Origin: Bacteroidota bacterium
GTDB taxonomy: Bacteria; Bacteroidota; Bacteroidia; Bacteroidales; WCHB1-69
Direction of reading: 5' to 3'
Length of the DNA: 64,000 nt
Assembly (NCBI GenBank): GCA_017860455.1
Contig: JAGDMF010000011.1
Span: 1 to 64,000 of the forward strand
A program made the position numbers and the translations under genes. Positions 1 to 9,428 of the stretch are shown here, piece by piece. Below the pieces are notes generated by a model. The model worked only from the letters and a program-made list of their open reading frames with translations, had not been told where the DNA came from and ran no database searches. Position 1 is the first letter of the stretch, and every line of letters starts with the position of its first letter.

Positions 1-3000
1 TCTTTGCATGGATTCTAACAACGATATTCATTAAAGAGGATGCACAATATTTGTTGTGAATTGCTTTCAAAATTGTATCTTTGCATGGATTCTAACAACC
101 TACATAACTCAAAACAACTATCCTGAACTGTTGTGAATTGCTTTCAAAATTGTATCTTTGCATGGATTCTAACAACTGTGTTTTATCCTGATTAGTTCCA
201 TAAGAGTTGTGAATTGCTTTCAAAATTGTATCTTTGCATGGATTCTAACAACTGGAATATAACAAAGCACTTGAAGAGGTTTGTTGTGAATTGCTTTCAA
301 AATTGTATCTTTGCATGGATTCTAACAACTATAGAAACGCAATTCCGGAAGATGTAAAGGTTGTGAATTGCTTTCAAAATTGTATCTTTGCATGGATTCT
401 AACAACCATACGGAGATTTATATATTCAAAATTCTTGTTGTGAATTGCTTTCAAAATTGTATCTTTGCATGGATTCTAACAACGGAGCTTAGGCTCTTGA
501 ACCACTTGGTTCAGTTGTGAATTGCTTTCAAAATTGTATCTTTGCATGGATTCTAACAACCCAAGATTTACAAATGCCACTCCTATTGAGTTGTGAATTG
601 CTTTCAAAATTGTATCTTTGCATGGATTCTAACAACGGTTAACTGTCAATATCTTTCAACTTACTAGTTGTGAATTGCTTTCAAAATTGTATCTTTGCAT
701 GGATTCTAACAACTTCGGCTTTCGCCTACTAATCGAATAGAGTAGTTGTGAATTGCTTTCAAAATTGTATCTTTGCATGGATTCTAACAACTAGCCTCAA
801 TCATGAAGTTATCAGCTGAATGTTGTGAATTGCTTTCAAAATTGTATCTTTGCATGGATTCCAACAACAAAAGCAGTTTTTGTTTCCGAAGAAGTATGTT
901 GTGAATTGCTTTCAAAATTGTATCTTTGCATGGATTCTAACAACAATCGTTTTGTTTTGCCGGCACATCGAAAGGTTGTGAATTGCTTTCAAAATTGTAT
1001 CTTTGCATGGATTCTAACAACTCACATCTAAACTTTAAAAACCGTTTCTTAGTTGTGAATTGCTTTCAAAATTGTATCTTTGCATGGATTCTAACAACTA
1101 TTAACCCCGTAATCCATGAAACGAGTTAGTTGTGAATTGCTTTCAAAATTGTATCTTTGCATGGATTCTAACAACTCCCATAAGTGCTATTAAAGAAAAT
1201 AGCAAGTTGTGAATTGCTTTCAAAATTGTATCTTTGCATGGATTCTAACAACTTTGCTAACATATGCATTTGATAAAGGATAGTTGTGAATTGCTTTCAA
1301 AATTGTATCTTTGCATGGATTCTAACAACGTTACCCATTGGCGACCAATAGAAATTAATGTTGTGAATTGCTTTCAAAATTGTATCTTTGCATGGATTCT
1401 AACAACAAAGGTTGCAAAGTCTTAATAAATAATATAGTTGTGAATTGCTTTCAAAATTGTATCTTTGCATGGATTCTAACAACGGATCCTGATCAGATCG
1501 CTGAGAAAACTTCGTTGTGAATTGCTTTCAAAATTGTATCTTTGCATGGATTCTAACAACTAGCCTTGAAAAACTACTTACATTCTTGAGTTGTGAATTG
1601 CTTTCAAAATTGTATCTTTGCATGGATTCTAACAACTATATCTAGTATATGTGTACCGCTTTTTAAGTTGTGAATTGCTTTCAAAATTGTATCTTTGCAT
1701 GGATTCTAACAACGATAGCTTAGTAAATAACAAATTAAAAATTGTTGTGAATTGCTTTCAAAATTGTATCTTTGCATGGATTCTAACAACTGTTAAAATG
1801 TCACCTGTTACTCAAACAGAGTTGTGAATTGCTTTCAAAATTGTATCTTTGCATGGATTCTAACAACAAGAAATTCAATTAGAAATAAGTAAATCTAGTT
1901 GTGAATTGCTTTCAAAATTGTATCTTTGCATGGATTCTAACAACTAATAATGATTATCAAATGTGGCATGTTTAGTTGTGAATTGCTTTCAAAATTGTAT
2001 CTTTGCATGGATTCTAACAACGATAGCTTAGTAAATAACAAATTAAAAATAGTTGTGAATTGCTTTCAAAATTGTATCTTTGCATGGATTCTAACAACAA
2101 GCAAAAAGGGTGTAGTTATACATCATGAGTTGTGAATTGCTTTCAAAATTGTATCTTTGCATGGATTCTAACAACTTTTCTTTAAAATCAACACATGGCA
2201 TCAAGTTGTGAATTGCTTTCAAAATTGTATCTTTGCATGGATTCTAACAACCGTGAAATAAATGTAAACGCGCGCCATAAAGTTGTGAATTGCTTTCAAA
2301 ATTGTATCTTTGCATGGATTCTAACAACTGGCGAGGATTTACTCTAACATTTAATTATGTTGTGAATTGCTTTCAAAATTGTATCTTTGCATGGATTCTA
2401 ACAACGAAAATACAGTATGGGGTCAGGTTACGATAGTTGTGAATTGCTTTCAAAATTGTATCTTTGCATGGATTCTAACAACAATACTACTTATCTAAAG
2501 CTATTCAACCCAGTTGTGAATTGCTTTCAAAATTGTATCTTTGCATGGATTCTAACAACTAATCAGAAACAAAGACCTAACAACAATTAGTTGTGAATTG
2601 CTTTCAAAATTGTATCTTTGCATGGATTCTAACAACCGATAATGACGAGGCCTTCATCGACACGGAGTTGTGAATTGCTTTCAAAATTGTATCTTTGCAT
2701 GGATTCTAACAACGTGTACGCGACTTCTCGCAACAAAGAATCGGTTGTGAATTGCTTTCAAAATTGTATCTTTGCATGGATTCTAACAACAAGGTTGACA
2801 CCATGAACCCTGAAGCTCCCGTTGTGAATTGCTTTCAAAATTGTATCTTTGCATGGATTCTAACAACCTTACATTCATATTTATACCGATTTGTACGTTG
2901 TGAATTGCTTTCAAAATTGTATCTTTGCATGGATTCTAACAACACTGAAAAATATGCACACCGGTTAAATGCAGTTGTGAATTGCTTTCAAAATTGTATC

Positions 3001-3097
3001 TTTGCATGGATTCTAACAACTAAAAAACTTTTTCAACAGATTGAAGAGGAGTTGTGAATTGCTTTCAAAATTGTATCTTTGCATGGATTCTAACAAC
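1..3097 (+). CRISPR. Type II-C CRISPR array: 40 complete 47-bp repeats (first complete 53-99, last 3051-3097) plus a truncated repeat at 1-22; 40 spacers (mostly 30 nt; six of 29 nt, one of 31 nt). The array continues beyond the left edge.
   Basis: Repeat GTTGTGAATTGCTTTCAAAATTGTATCTTTGCATGGATTCTAACAAC counted manually through the region with a ~77-bp period; adjacent cas2-cas1-cas9. Orientation is + because the 5' half of the repeat pairs with the tracrRNA anti-repeat at 9168-9190. Confidence 0.99.
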
Positions 3098-3111
3098 AGA
3101 ATCCATGCAAA
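3078..3111. repeat. Perfect 14-bp inverted repeat at the array terminus (TTTGCATGGATTCT-aacaac-AGAATCCATGCAAA)
   Basis: Left arm 3078-3091 lies in the last CRISPR repeat, right arm 3098-3111 in the flank; the similarity extends to ~18 nt with one indel (GTATcTTTGC / GCAAAATAC). Confidence 0.9.
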
Positions 3112-3205
3112 ATACTGTTAATCTGCACGATATAAACACATTTACAAAATAAAATTTAAGTATTATTTTACTACTATTTTTTTCAAAAAACCCACTTTTT
3201 TATTT

Positions 3206-3538
3206 CTAAAATAGTTCTAATTGCTGTGACGTTTGCGGCGTTTCCTGAATTTTTTTTCCATAAAAGATCTCCATGCTTGCAAATTGCTTGTCCGTTATGG
3301 TTAGGATTCCTACATGTCCTTTTTCCGGTAATTTCGATTTAATCCGATTCGTATGTACTTCAGCGTTTTCAGAACTAGGACAATGTCGTAGATAAATTGA
3401 AAATTGAAACATATTGAAGCCATCTTTTAATAACTTCTTCCGAAAATTGGCATATATTTTTCGTTCTTTTTGTGTTTCTGTTGGTAAATCAAAAAAGACT
3501 AAAACCCACATAATTCGATATTCTGAATACCTTTCCAT
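3206..3538 (-). CDS. cas2: CRISPR-associated endonuclease Cas2
   Basis: 110 aa, [18 protein letters not shown] motif, position after cas1. Confidence 0.95.
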   Translation of the reverse strand: MERYSEYRIMWVLVFFDLPTETQKERKIYANFRKKLLKDGFNMFQFSIYLRHCPSSENAEVHTNRIKSKLPEKGHVGILTITDKQFASMEIFYGKKIQETPQTSQQLELF

Positions 3539-3553
3539 TTCATATAGGTCTAA

Positions 3554-4489
3554 TTATAAAGAAATAATGGGATATAAAATCTTTCGTATTTCTCCTGAAT
3601 AGCACTTAAACAGACTGGAAGTTGTTGTGGAAGCTGCAATCATTAAAGGACTTCGATTGTTATTTATAGTTACATCTAAAACAGGAATTTTTAACAATTC
3701 TGCTTTCACTTCTTTGGTTAATTCTGTTTCTTGTGGAAATTGTTTCATCACCGTTAAAATAAAGTCATCGACATAAGGACGAAAAGGTTCCATTATATCA
3801 TCTGCCAAACAATATGGATTATATTTGCTATGATGATGGATTCCCACTGCCGGAAGCAAACCGGTTGAAACAAGAGCTCTAGCAATTATAGCTCTAAGAA
3901 TAGCATAACCATAATTTAAAAAATTATTTGGATAAATCCCATCCCGATCTCTCTTAAACTCGGGAATATTGGGAAAAATATGTCCCCAGTAGTAAACTGC
4001 TGCACGAGCTTCTAAATTGTCTGAATCATCACTTTTAACTGATTGTGACCATTTTATCATATTTCCAATTTCAATTTGAGTATTCTTCTTTAAAACAGCA
4101 GCTTGATTATTGATTTTCGCCATGATTGTTTGTTGCCATAACTGTTTTTTTAAAGGCAAACTGGCTTCTAATTGAATCCCATAACGTTCAGATTGTAATG
4201 TGTTTCCAACCATTGGCAACATAATCCCATTGGGCATAGATTTGGAATTACAATGTATTAATGCAATGTTGTTTTGTAGCATTTTCTCAATGAGCCCTTG
4301 TGTAATTGTAATTTGAAAGTTGTCTAAAATGCATATGCCAACATCTTCAATAGGAATCGTTTTTTCAAGTTCAATATTGGCTGTTCCATCAGTTCTTACT
4401 TCATCAGATGAAGGTTTTTTAATCACAATTTGCTCATTTTTTGTACTTAAATAAGCAGGATTTCCAAAAAATAGTGTTTTCTTAATCAT
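3554..4489 (-). CDS. cas1: CRISPR-associated integrase Cas1 (type II)
   Basis: 311 aa; LLPAVGIHHHSKYNPYCLADDIMEPFRPYVD motif. Confidence 0.97.
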   Translation of the reverse strand: MIKKTLFFGNPAYLSTKNEQIVIKKPSSDEVRTDGTANIELEKTIPIEDVGICILDNFQITITQGLIEKMLQNNIALIHCNSKSMPNGIMLPMVGNTLQSERYGIQLEASLPLKKQLWQQTIMAKINNQAAVLKKNTQIEIGNMIKWSQSVKSDDSDNLEARAAVYYWGHIFPNIPEFKRDRDGIYPNNFLNYGYAILRAIIARALVSTGLLPAVGIHHHSKYNPYCLADDIMEPFRPYVDDFILTVMKQFPQETELTKEVKAELLKIPVLDVTINNNRSPLMIAASTTTSSLFKCYSGEIRKILYPIISL

Positions 4490-7400
4490 CAGTCTTAAAA
4501 ATTGATATGATTCTTCCTAAACGATCTATTTTTAATGGGATACATATTTCTTTAATCTGTTCTCCATTAAATTTTGCCGTTTTCGAATTAAAACTAGTAT
4601 CTATTTCTTTCTCGGTAATCTCTTTTGAAAAACTTACTGGAGTGAAATATATTGTTCCTTCACTAAAATCATTTACACGAAAAATTCGATCTCTTTCAAT
4701 ATGATTTAAATTTGCTTGTTCTTCATTTTTCCTTGGAATATAAACTAAATCATAAGGTGATAAAATAAAAAAAAGTGGATTACCATCTTTATCAACTGAC
4801 GGAACTGCTTTTTCTCCAATTTTGATTCTACAAATAATTTCTCTTAATGGAATAGTTCGGAAAATCCTTTTATTACAATTTTCATTTTGATCAAAACATT
4901 TTTTTAAATAAATTGCAAAAAATAAATTTGTACCATCAGCAGCTTCTACGAATTTTTCTTTTTTGTTGCCTGTTTGACCAACAGAGAATTTTTCCGCTTT
5001 TTCATAAACCCGAACTTTCAAAATGGGTTGATGATCTTTCCCATTATTGTATTTTTTGATATTCAAATTCAATTCCTCAATTCCTTCAGGAGAAAATGCT
5101 ATTTCAGGATTATTATCTTTAGTTTCCAAAAATCGCAATAGAATTTTTTGAATTCCTGTATCCGTAATTTTTAAAATATTTTTAAAAATTTTCTCAATTT
5201 CCAAAAAGGTTCCCTTATTATTTTTAAAAATTGATCCTAATTCTTTTCTTGTTGCAAAATATTTATCATTCGTATCATTTTTTGTGAAATAGTAAATACT
5301 AATTTTGGATAGATTTATATCACTCCAAATCTCTTTGTTTTCTTCAAAATATTTTTTGATTTTTTTAAGATCATTTCCGGAATTGATTAACTCCATGATT
5401 TTCTTTTTGAGATCAATATTAACAATTGATGTTGGATTCATAATCGCAATAGGTAAAGAAACTTCTTTGATTTTTCTTAAATTTACTTCGCCAAAAACAG
5501 TATCCTTATGCAGAGGTTTCCGAATAGACCAATGTTCTCCTTTTGTTTGCTCAACTAATTTCTTCTTACCGGATTCGTCCATTTTTTGGGTTAAATTTTT
5601 GGTTTTATAGATAACCCTTAAATTTTGTTTAAAACTAACAATAATCTTATCCAATTCATTTTTAACATCCACAGGAAAACTATCCCAAGGTTTATAAAAA
5701 TCTTTTGGAACTTCAATTTTTTTAAAGTTTTTACCTTGAGTCCATACCCCATTTTCATTTTTCTCTTTCAAAGGTATTTCAATCTCTTCAAATCTTCTTA
5801 ATTTTTTTGCCAGTCCCTTTTGTAAATGAAATTTCTGACTTTTTGCATTTTCATTGTTTAGATACTGAACATGTTCTCTAGTTGTACAAGCAATAACGAC
5901 TGCATCCATTGCGTGGTGTCTGTGATCAATTCTTTTAGTACTAAACCCTTTAGATATAAGAAAAGGAACTTTTGGAATTTTATGTCCTTCTTTGTTAATA
6001 GCTATATAATCTAATGTTCCGGTCATTTCATTTAACCTTTCAAATCGAGGTAAAACCAATTCATTCCACTTGTCATTAATTCCCCAATGTTGTTTAAGTT
6101 GACTGGTAATGCTTCCGGTTACGGAAATTAAATTTTTGGAAGTCGCTTCTTGCTCTAAAGAACCATCCTCTAATTTTTGTCTCACAATATTTGATAATAA
6201 TCGTTTGATCTCTTTACTGATATATTTTGTATCGTTTAATTGTCTTTCAATAAATTGATCAGGAATATCTTCCATTAACATTTTTTTCATTTTACTTCTA
6301 TTGTATGAATATTGACTTTTAACAAAATCAATATATTTATCTTCCGAAACAATATCTATAATTATGTTACTGCTTGTTAATAGAACTTTTTCTCCATGAT
6401 GATTTTTTATAAACTCATACCCCAATTCTCTATCTTTTAAAGCATTAACTTCAGATTCACAGATTACTTTATTTGAAAACGAATCATCAAAAAACCTGGA
6501 TTGGGGTATAACGTGTTCAATCTGATATGCTTCTGTAAAAAGTTTTCCTAATGGAATAATAAGTCCTGTGTATGGGGATTTATATTTTTGTTCTAACCAT
6601 AATTTATATCTCAATATCTCTGAACTTGTTAGATTTGCATTTTTCGAAATTTTGTTTATAAATTCGTATTCTGAATCCTCTTTAGTGAGATTCCCAACTG
6701 CAAATTCTTCATAAATTTTAAGTATTTCTTGTTGCGTTGGAGAATGAGGAATCACTCCATCAATATGAAAATTTGGATTTTTAAACTCCATAAGCATAGC
6801 TTTGATTCTCAAATTGGTATTCTCATTTTCAGAAACAACTTTTGATAATCGTTCACGTTCTTTCTTGTCATTTCTAAGTTCTCTTCCTAATTCTAAATGA
6901 ATTTCATCAATGTGACCCTCTTTAATCCAAATATCTCTTACAGTTCTGAGAGTCTCCAATATGATCTGTTCTACAATTGGATTTCTTAAAGAGTTTTGTT
7001 TAAAATTTATTATAAAATCATCTAATTCTTTTGGAGTCTCCCATTTGGTAACTTCCTTTGCTTCAGAAAACCTGTTATAAACAATATAACAAGCTAAATG
7101 TTCTTGTAGCCCTTTATAATCGTAAATTGATTGTAATTTTTTTAATTTTTCTCTAATATGAATTTGAATATTTTCATCATCTTCTGCATCGATAATTTTT
7201 TCAATTCTTTCGATTGTTTTACTGTCGATAGCATCTATTGACCAATATTTTCCCATTCTCATTAATGGAAGCATTTTTTTGATTGCTTTGGCTGAGAATG
7301 AACCGTATTCTTTTTCAAAACTACGAATTTTTTTAAAAGAATCAATAAAATCACTATTTAGTCTATTTTTTTCAGCAAATCTATTTAACGCAGTTTCCAA

Positions 7401-9128
7401 TTCCACTTTGTCTTCAACAGAATATAAAATATGCCATAATTGTTCTTCCTTTTCTGATGTTAAAAAAGATTTATCAATTTCTGCTTTTTCAAGTTTTGAC
7501 AGAATTTTTCCTCTAGTTTCGTTACATGGATATTCTTTTGTTTTATCGTCAACATAATTCCAACGATATGGATATGAATATTCTTTACCTTTAACCTTTT
7601 TAATTTTAAAATAACTACCAAATAATGAATCTTGAGTAATTTTTTCTTTATCATTTAACCAATCAAAAAGGGCAACATAATCATCTTCAGATTGAAGAAA
7701 TTCAGAAGTAACTTCATAATCTGTATAATATTTGCCGTTTATTTCTTTTTCTCTCTCGAATATTTTTAGATTTGCAATGAATTTCCATAATCTAAACTCC
7801 TGAAATAAAGGATGAGATTTGGCAATACATTTTACACCAAAATGATCACCTTTAGGAGAATATCTTGATTCAAAAGGACAGTTGCTGATTAATGATTTTT
7901 TACTTTTTAAAGGTCTTTGATAAAAAAGAATATCTTTGATAAAAAGATCCACAAAACTCCAACTTTGAATATTGTTTTTCTGATTTTCATTTGATGGATA
8001 TAATTCTGAAATACATTTTTTATATAATTTTTTATCCTTTAATTCAGGATGAAATTCTGATTGTTTTGTTAAAATGGCTTCAAATTCTTCACGATAATAC
8101 TTTCTTTCAATAGTTCTAACAAGTTTTCCTCTGATTTTTTGAGTGGGATTATTCAATAAAGAATCATAAATATAGGTTCCAACAGTTTTATGAGACTGAT
8201 CCAAATCTTTTTGAGTCTTTAGTTTAATCAGTTGCCATTCACTTTCCCATTCTGCATCAGTTGGTATGGCAAACCGTTGACTAATATTTCCGAATTCATC
8301 CTTTTTTTCATTTCCTTCACTATCAATGTCAATAGTTGATATAATATTCTTTTCCAGTCCTACCCATTGTGGAATCTCTCTTTTAAAAATTTTCCCTACA
8401 CTACCATTTTCTAGTTCCACAAAAAGTATTTTTAATCCTTTGTATTCTTTCCCAGTATCAGTGATTTTGTTAATTTTGTTCGTGTAAAACACTTTTTTTG
8501 TTTTGGCAGTTTTTGTCCCATCCTCATCATCTTCTCCTCTTAATTGATAATATCCTCTTTTTTGATTGAAATTTAATATAATCCAAGCTAACTCTTCTTT
8601 TGAAATTTTTTCTGTTAATGCTTTCTTTCTCAAAAAATAGATTGTCCAGTCAAGAGGAATTTTTCTTCCATTTTGGATAAAATTCAGATTGATTTGACGA
8701 AATTCTTCTAACATTTGATAAAATGAATCCATAAAGATAAATTGAAAATGATCATTTTCAGGACGCCAAGCTAGTTTAGGTTCCTGATTTTCAATGAACT
8801 TACCAAAGGTTTTTGGTTCATTTTTATTCCACCCAATTTCTTGTGCATAATGTTCCGGTAAAAAACCAAGAATGTTTAGAACTCTATGTAAACGTTCTCT
8901 TCTTAATAAAGATCTTTCCTTTAATCTTCTTACTCCTCTAAAGGCTGTTCTATTTGCAGTTTTTGAAATTGTATTTCCACTGTTGAATTTTCCCATTTCT
9001 TCTGCATCCATGGGAATGATTCTACTACCCATACATTCAATTTTTTGAGGAGTATCATTTTCATTAGTAGATACTACAGCCCAGCCAATACTGTTAGTTC
9101 CTAAATCTAATCCTAAAATATTTTTCAT
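4482..9128 (-). CDS. cas9: CRISPR-associated endonuclease Cas9 (type II-C, 1548 aa)
   Basis: RuvC-I LGLDLGTNSIGWAVV; bridge helix RGVRRLKERSLLRRERLHR; RuvC-II IHLELGREL; HNH YQIEHVIPQSRFFDDSFSNKV; RuvC-III DHRHHAMDAVVIA. Confidence 0.99.
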   Translation of the reverse strand: MKNILGLDLGTNSIGWAVVSTNENDTPQKIECMGSRIIPMDAEEMGKFNSGNTISKTANRTAFRGVRRLKERSLLRRERLHRVLNILGFLPEHYAQEIGWNKNEPKTFGKFIENQEPKLAWRPENDHFQFIFMDSFYQMLEEFRQINLNFIQNGRKIPLDWTIYFLRKKALTEKISKEELAWIILNFNQKRGYYQLRGEDDEDGTKTAKTKKVFYTNKINKITDTGKEYKGLKILFVELENGSVGKIFKREIPQWVGLEKNIISTIDIDSEGNEKKDEFGNISQRFAIPTDAEWESEWQLIKLKTQKDLDQSHKTVGTYIYDSLLNNPTQKIRGKLVRTIERKYYREEFEAILTKQSEFHPELKDKKLYKKCISELYPSNENQKNNIQSWSFVDLFIKDILFYQRPLKSKKSLISNCPFESRYSPKGDHFGVKCIAKSHPLFQEFRLWKFIANLKIFEREKEINGKYYTDYEVTSEFLQSEDDYVALFDWLNDKEKITQDSLFGSYFKIKKVKGKEYSYPYRWNYVDDKTKEYPCNETRGKILSKLEKAEIDKSFLTSEKEEQLWHILYSVEDKVELETALNRFAEKNRLNSDFIDSFKKIRSFEKEYGSFSAKAIKKMLPLMRMGKYWSIDAIDSKTIERIEKIIDAEDDENIQIHIREKLKKLQSIYDYKGLQEHLACYIVYNRFSEAKEVTKWETPKELDDFIINFKQNSLRNPIVEQIILETLRTVRDIWIKEGHIDEIHLELGRELRNDKKERERLSKVVSENENTNLRIKAMLMEFKNPNFHIDGVIPHSPTQQEILKIYEEFAVGNLTKEDSEYEFINKISKNANLTSSEILRYKLWLEQKYKSPYTGLIIPLGKLFTEAYQIEHVIPQSRFFDDSFSNKVICESEVNALKDRELGYEFIKNHHGEKVLLTSSNIIIDIVSEDKYIDFVKSQYSYNRSKMKKMLMEDIPDQFIERQLNDTKYISKEIKRLLSNIVRQKLEDGSLEQEATSKNLISVTGSITSQLKQHWGINDKWNELVLPRFERLNEMTGTLDYIAINKEGHKIPKVPFLISKGFSTKRIDHRHHAMDAVVIACTTREHVQYLNNENAKSQKFHLQKGLAKKLRRFEEIEIPLKEKNENGVWTQGKNFKKIEVPKDFYKPWDSFPVDVKNELDKIIVSFKQNLRVIYKTKNLTQKMDESGKKKLVEQTKGEHWSIRKPLHKDTVFGEVNLRKIKEVSLPIAIMNPTSIVNIDLKKKIMELINSGNDLKKIKKYFEENKEIWSDINLSKISIYYFTKNDTNDKYFATRKELGSIFKNNKGTFLEIEKIFKNILKITDTGIQKILLRFLETKDNNPEIAFSPEGIEELNLNIKKYNNGKDHQPILKVRVYEKAEKFSVGQTGNKKEKFVEAADGTNLFFAIYLKKCFDQNENCNKRIFRTIPLREIICRIKIGEKAVPSVDKDGNPLFFILSPYDLVYIPRKNEEQANLNHIERDRIFRVNDFSEGTIYFTPVSFSKEITEKEIDTSFNSKTAKFNGEQIKEICIPLKIDRLGRIISIFKTDD

Positions 9129-9132
9129 ATTT

Positions 9133-9163
9133 CTTGTATTTTATAAATTTATTTGTATATTTG
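9133..9163 (+). promoter_or_regulatory. tracrRNA promoter, CTTG-N19-TATATTTG
   Basis: Matches the Bacteroidetes -33/-7 pattern (TTTG, 19-21 nt, TAnnTTTG), placed just upstream of the anti-repeat. Confidence 0.75.
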
Positions 9164-9167
9164 CAGC

Positions 9168-9248
9168 ACAATTTTGAAGCAATTCACAATAAGGATTATT
9201 CCGTTGTGAAAACATCTAAAGCGGGAGATTTTTTCTCTCGTTTTTTTT
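9168..9248 (+). ncRNA. tracrRNA
   Basis: Anti-repeat ACAATTTTGAAGCAATTCACAA is complementary to repeat nt 2-24 with one bulge; followed by AAGGATTATTCCGTTGTGAAAACATCTAAAGC (II-C-like nexus) and terminator CGGGAGA-TTTTT-TCTCTCG-T8. Confidence 0.93.
9222..9248 (+). terminator. Intrinsic terminator of tracrRNA
   Basis: 7-bp stem 9222-9228/9234-9240 with one G-U pair, then eight T. Confidence 0.85.
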
Positions 9249-9296
9249 GATTTTTACTTCTCAACTTTTTTTTCATTCTTTTTCAAATAGATATTG

Positions 9297-9326
9297 CAAA
9301 AATACAAATTTCATTCAATTATCAAT
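9297..9326 (-). promoter_or_regulatory. Candidate cas9 promoter (ATTG-N18-TATTTTTG on the minus strand)
   Basis: CAAAAATA at 9297-9304 and CAAT at 9323-9326 on +, read as -7/-33 on the minus strand; would transcribe across the tracrRNA locus into cas9. Confidence 0.45.
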
Positions 9327-9428
9327 AATTTATTTTTTATTTATAATCTTCAATATTGATTTTAAAAACATTGAATACCACTCATTTAAAAAATATTTGT
9401 CCATTATACATAATTTGTAAAAATGTTG

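Noticed and set aside
825-1031. Track ORFs 825-1031, 1950-2135 and 2752-3057 as small repetitive proteins
   Set aside because: They are translations of the CRISPR repeat (CELLSKLYLCMDSNN, VNCFQNCIFAWILTT) and spacers.
1-3097. 77-bp CRISPR unit being 11 x 7 bp, linking it to the heptamer repeats
   Set aside because: Spacer lengths vary from 29 to 31 nt, so the 77-bp period is only approximate; numerical coincidence.
3078-3111. Array-terminal inverted repeat as a standard Rho-independent terminator
   Set aside because: No T-tract follows on either strand (AATACTGTTAATC on +), so reported only as a structural element.
3098-3205. Region between array and cas2 as a conventional leader promoter for the array
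   Set aside because: It lies downstream of the array in the crRNA-sense direction, so it cannot drive crRNA transcription; a role in spacer integration stays open.
4507-7654. Short ORFs on either strand inside cas9 (4507-4704, 5305-5610, 7279-7557, 7460-7654)
   Set aside because: Overlap the well-supported Cas9 frame and show no independent motif.
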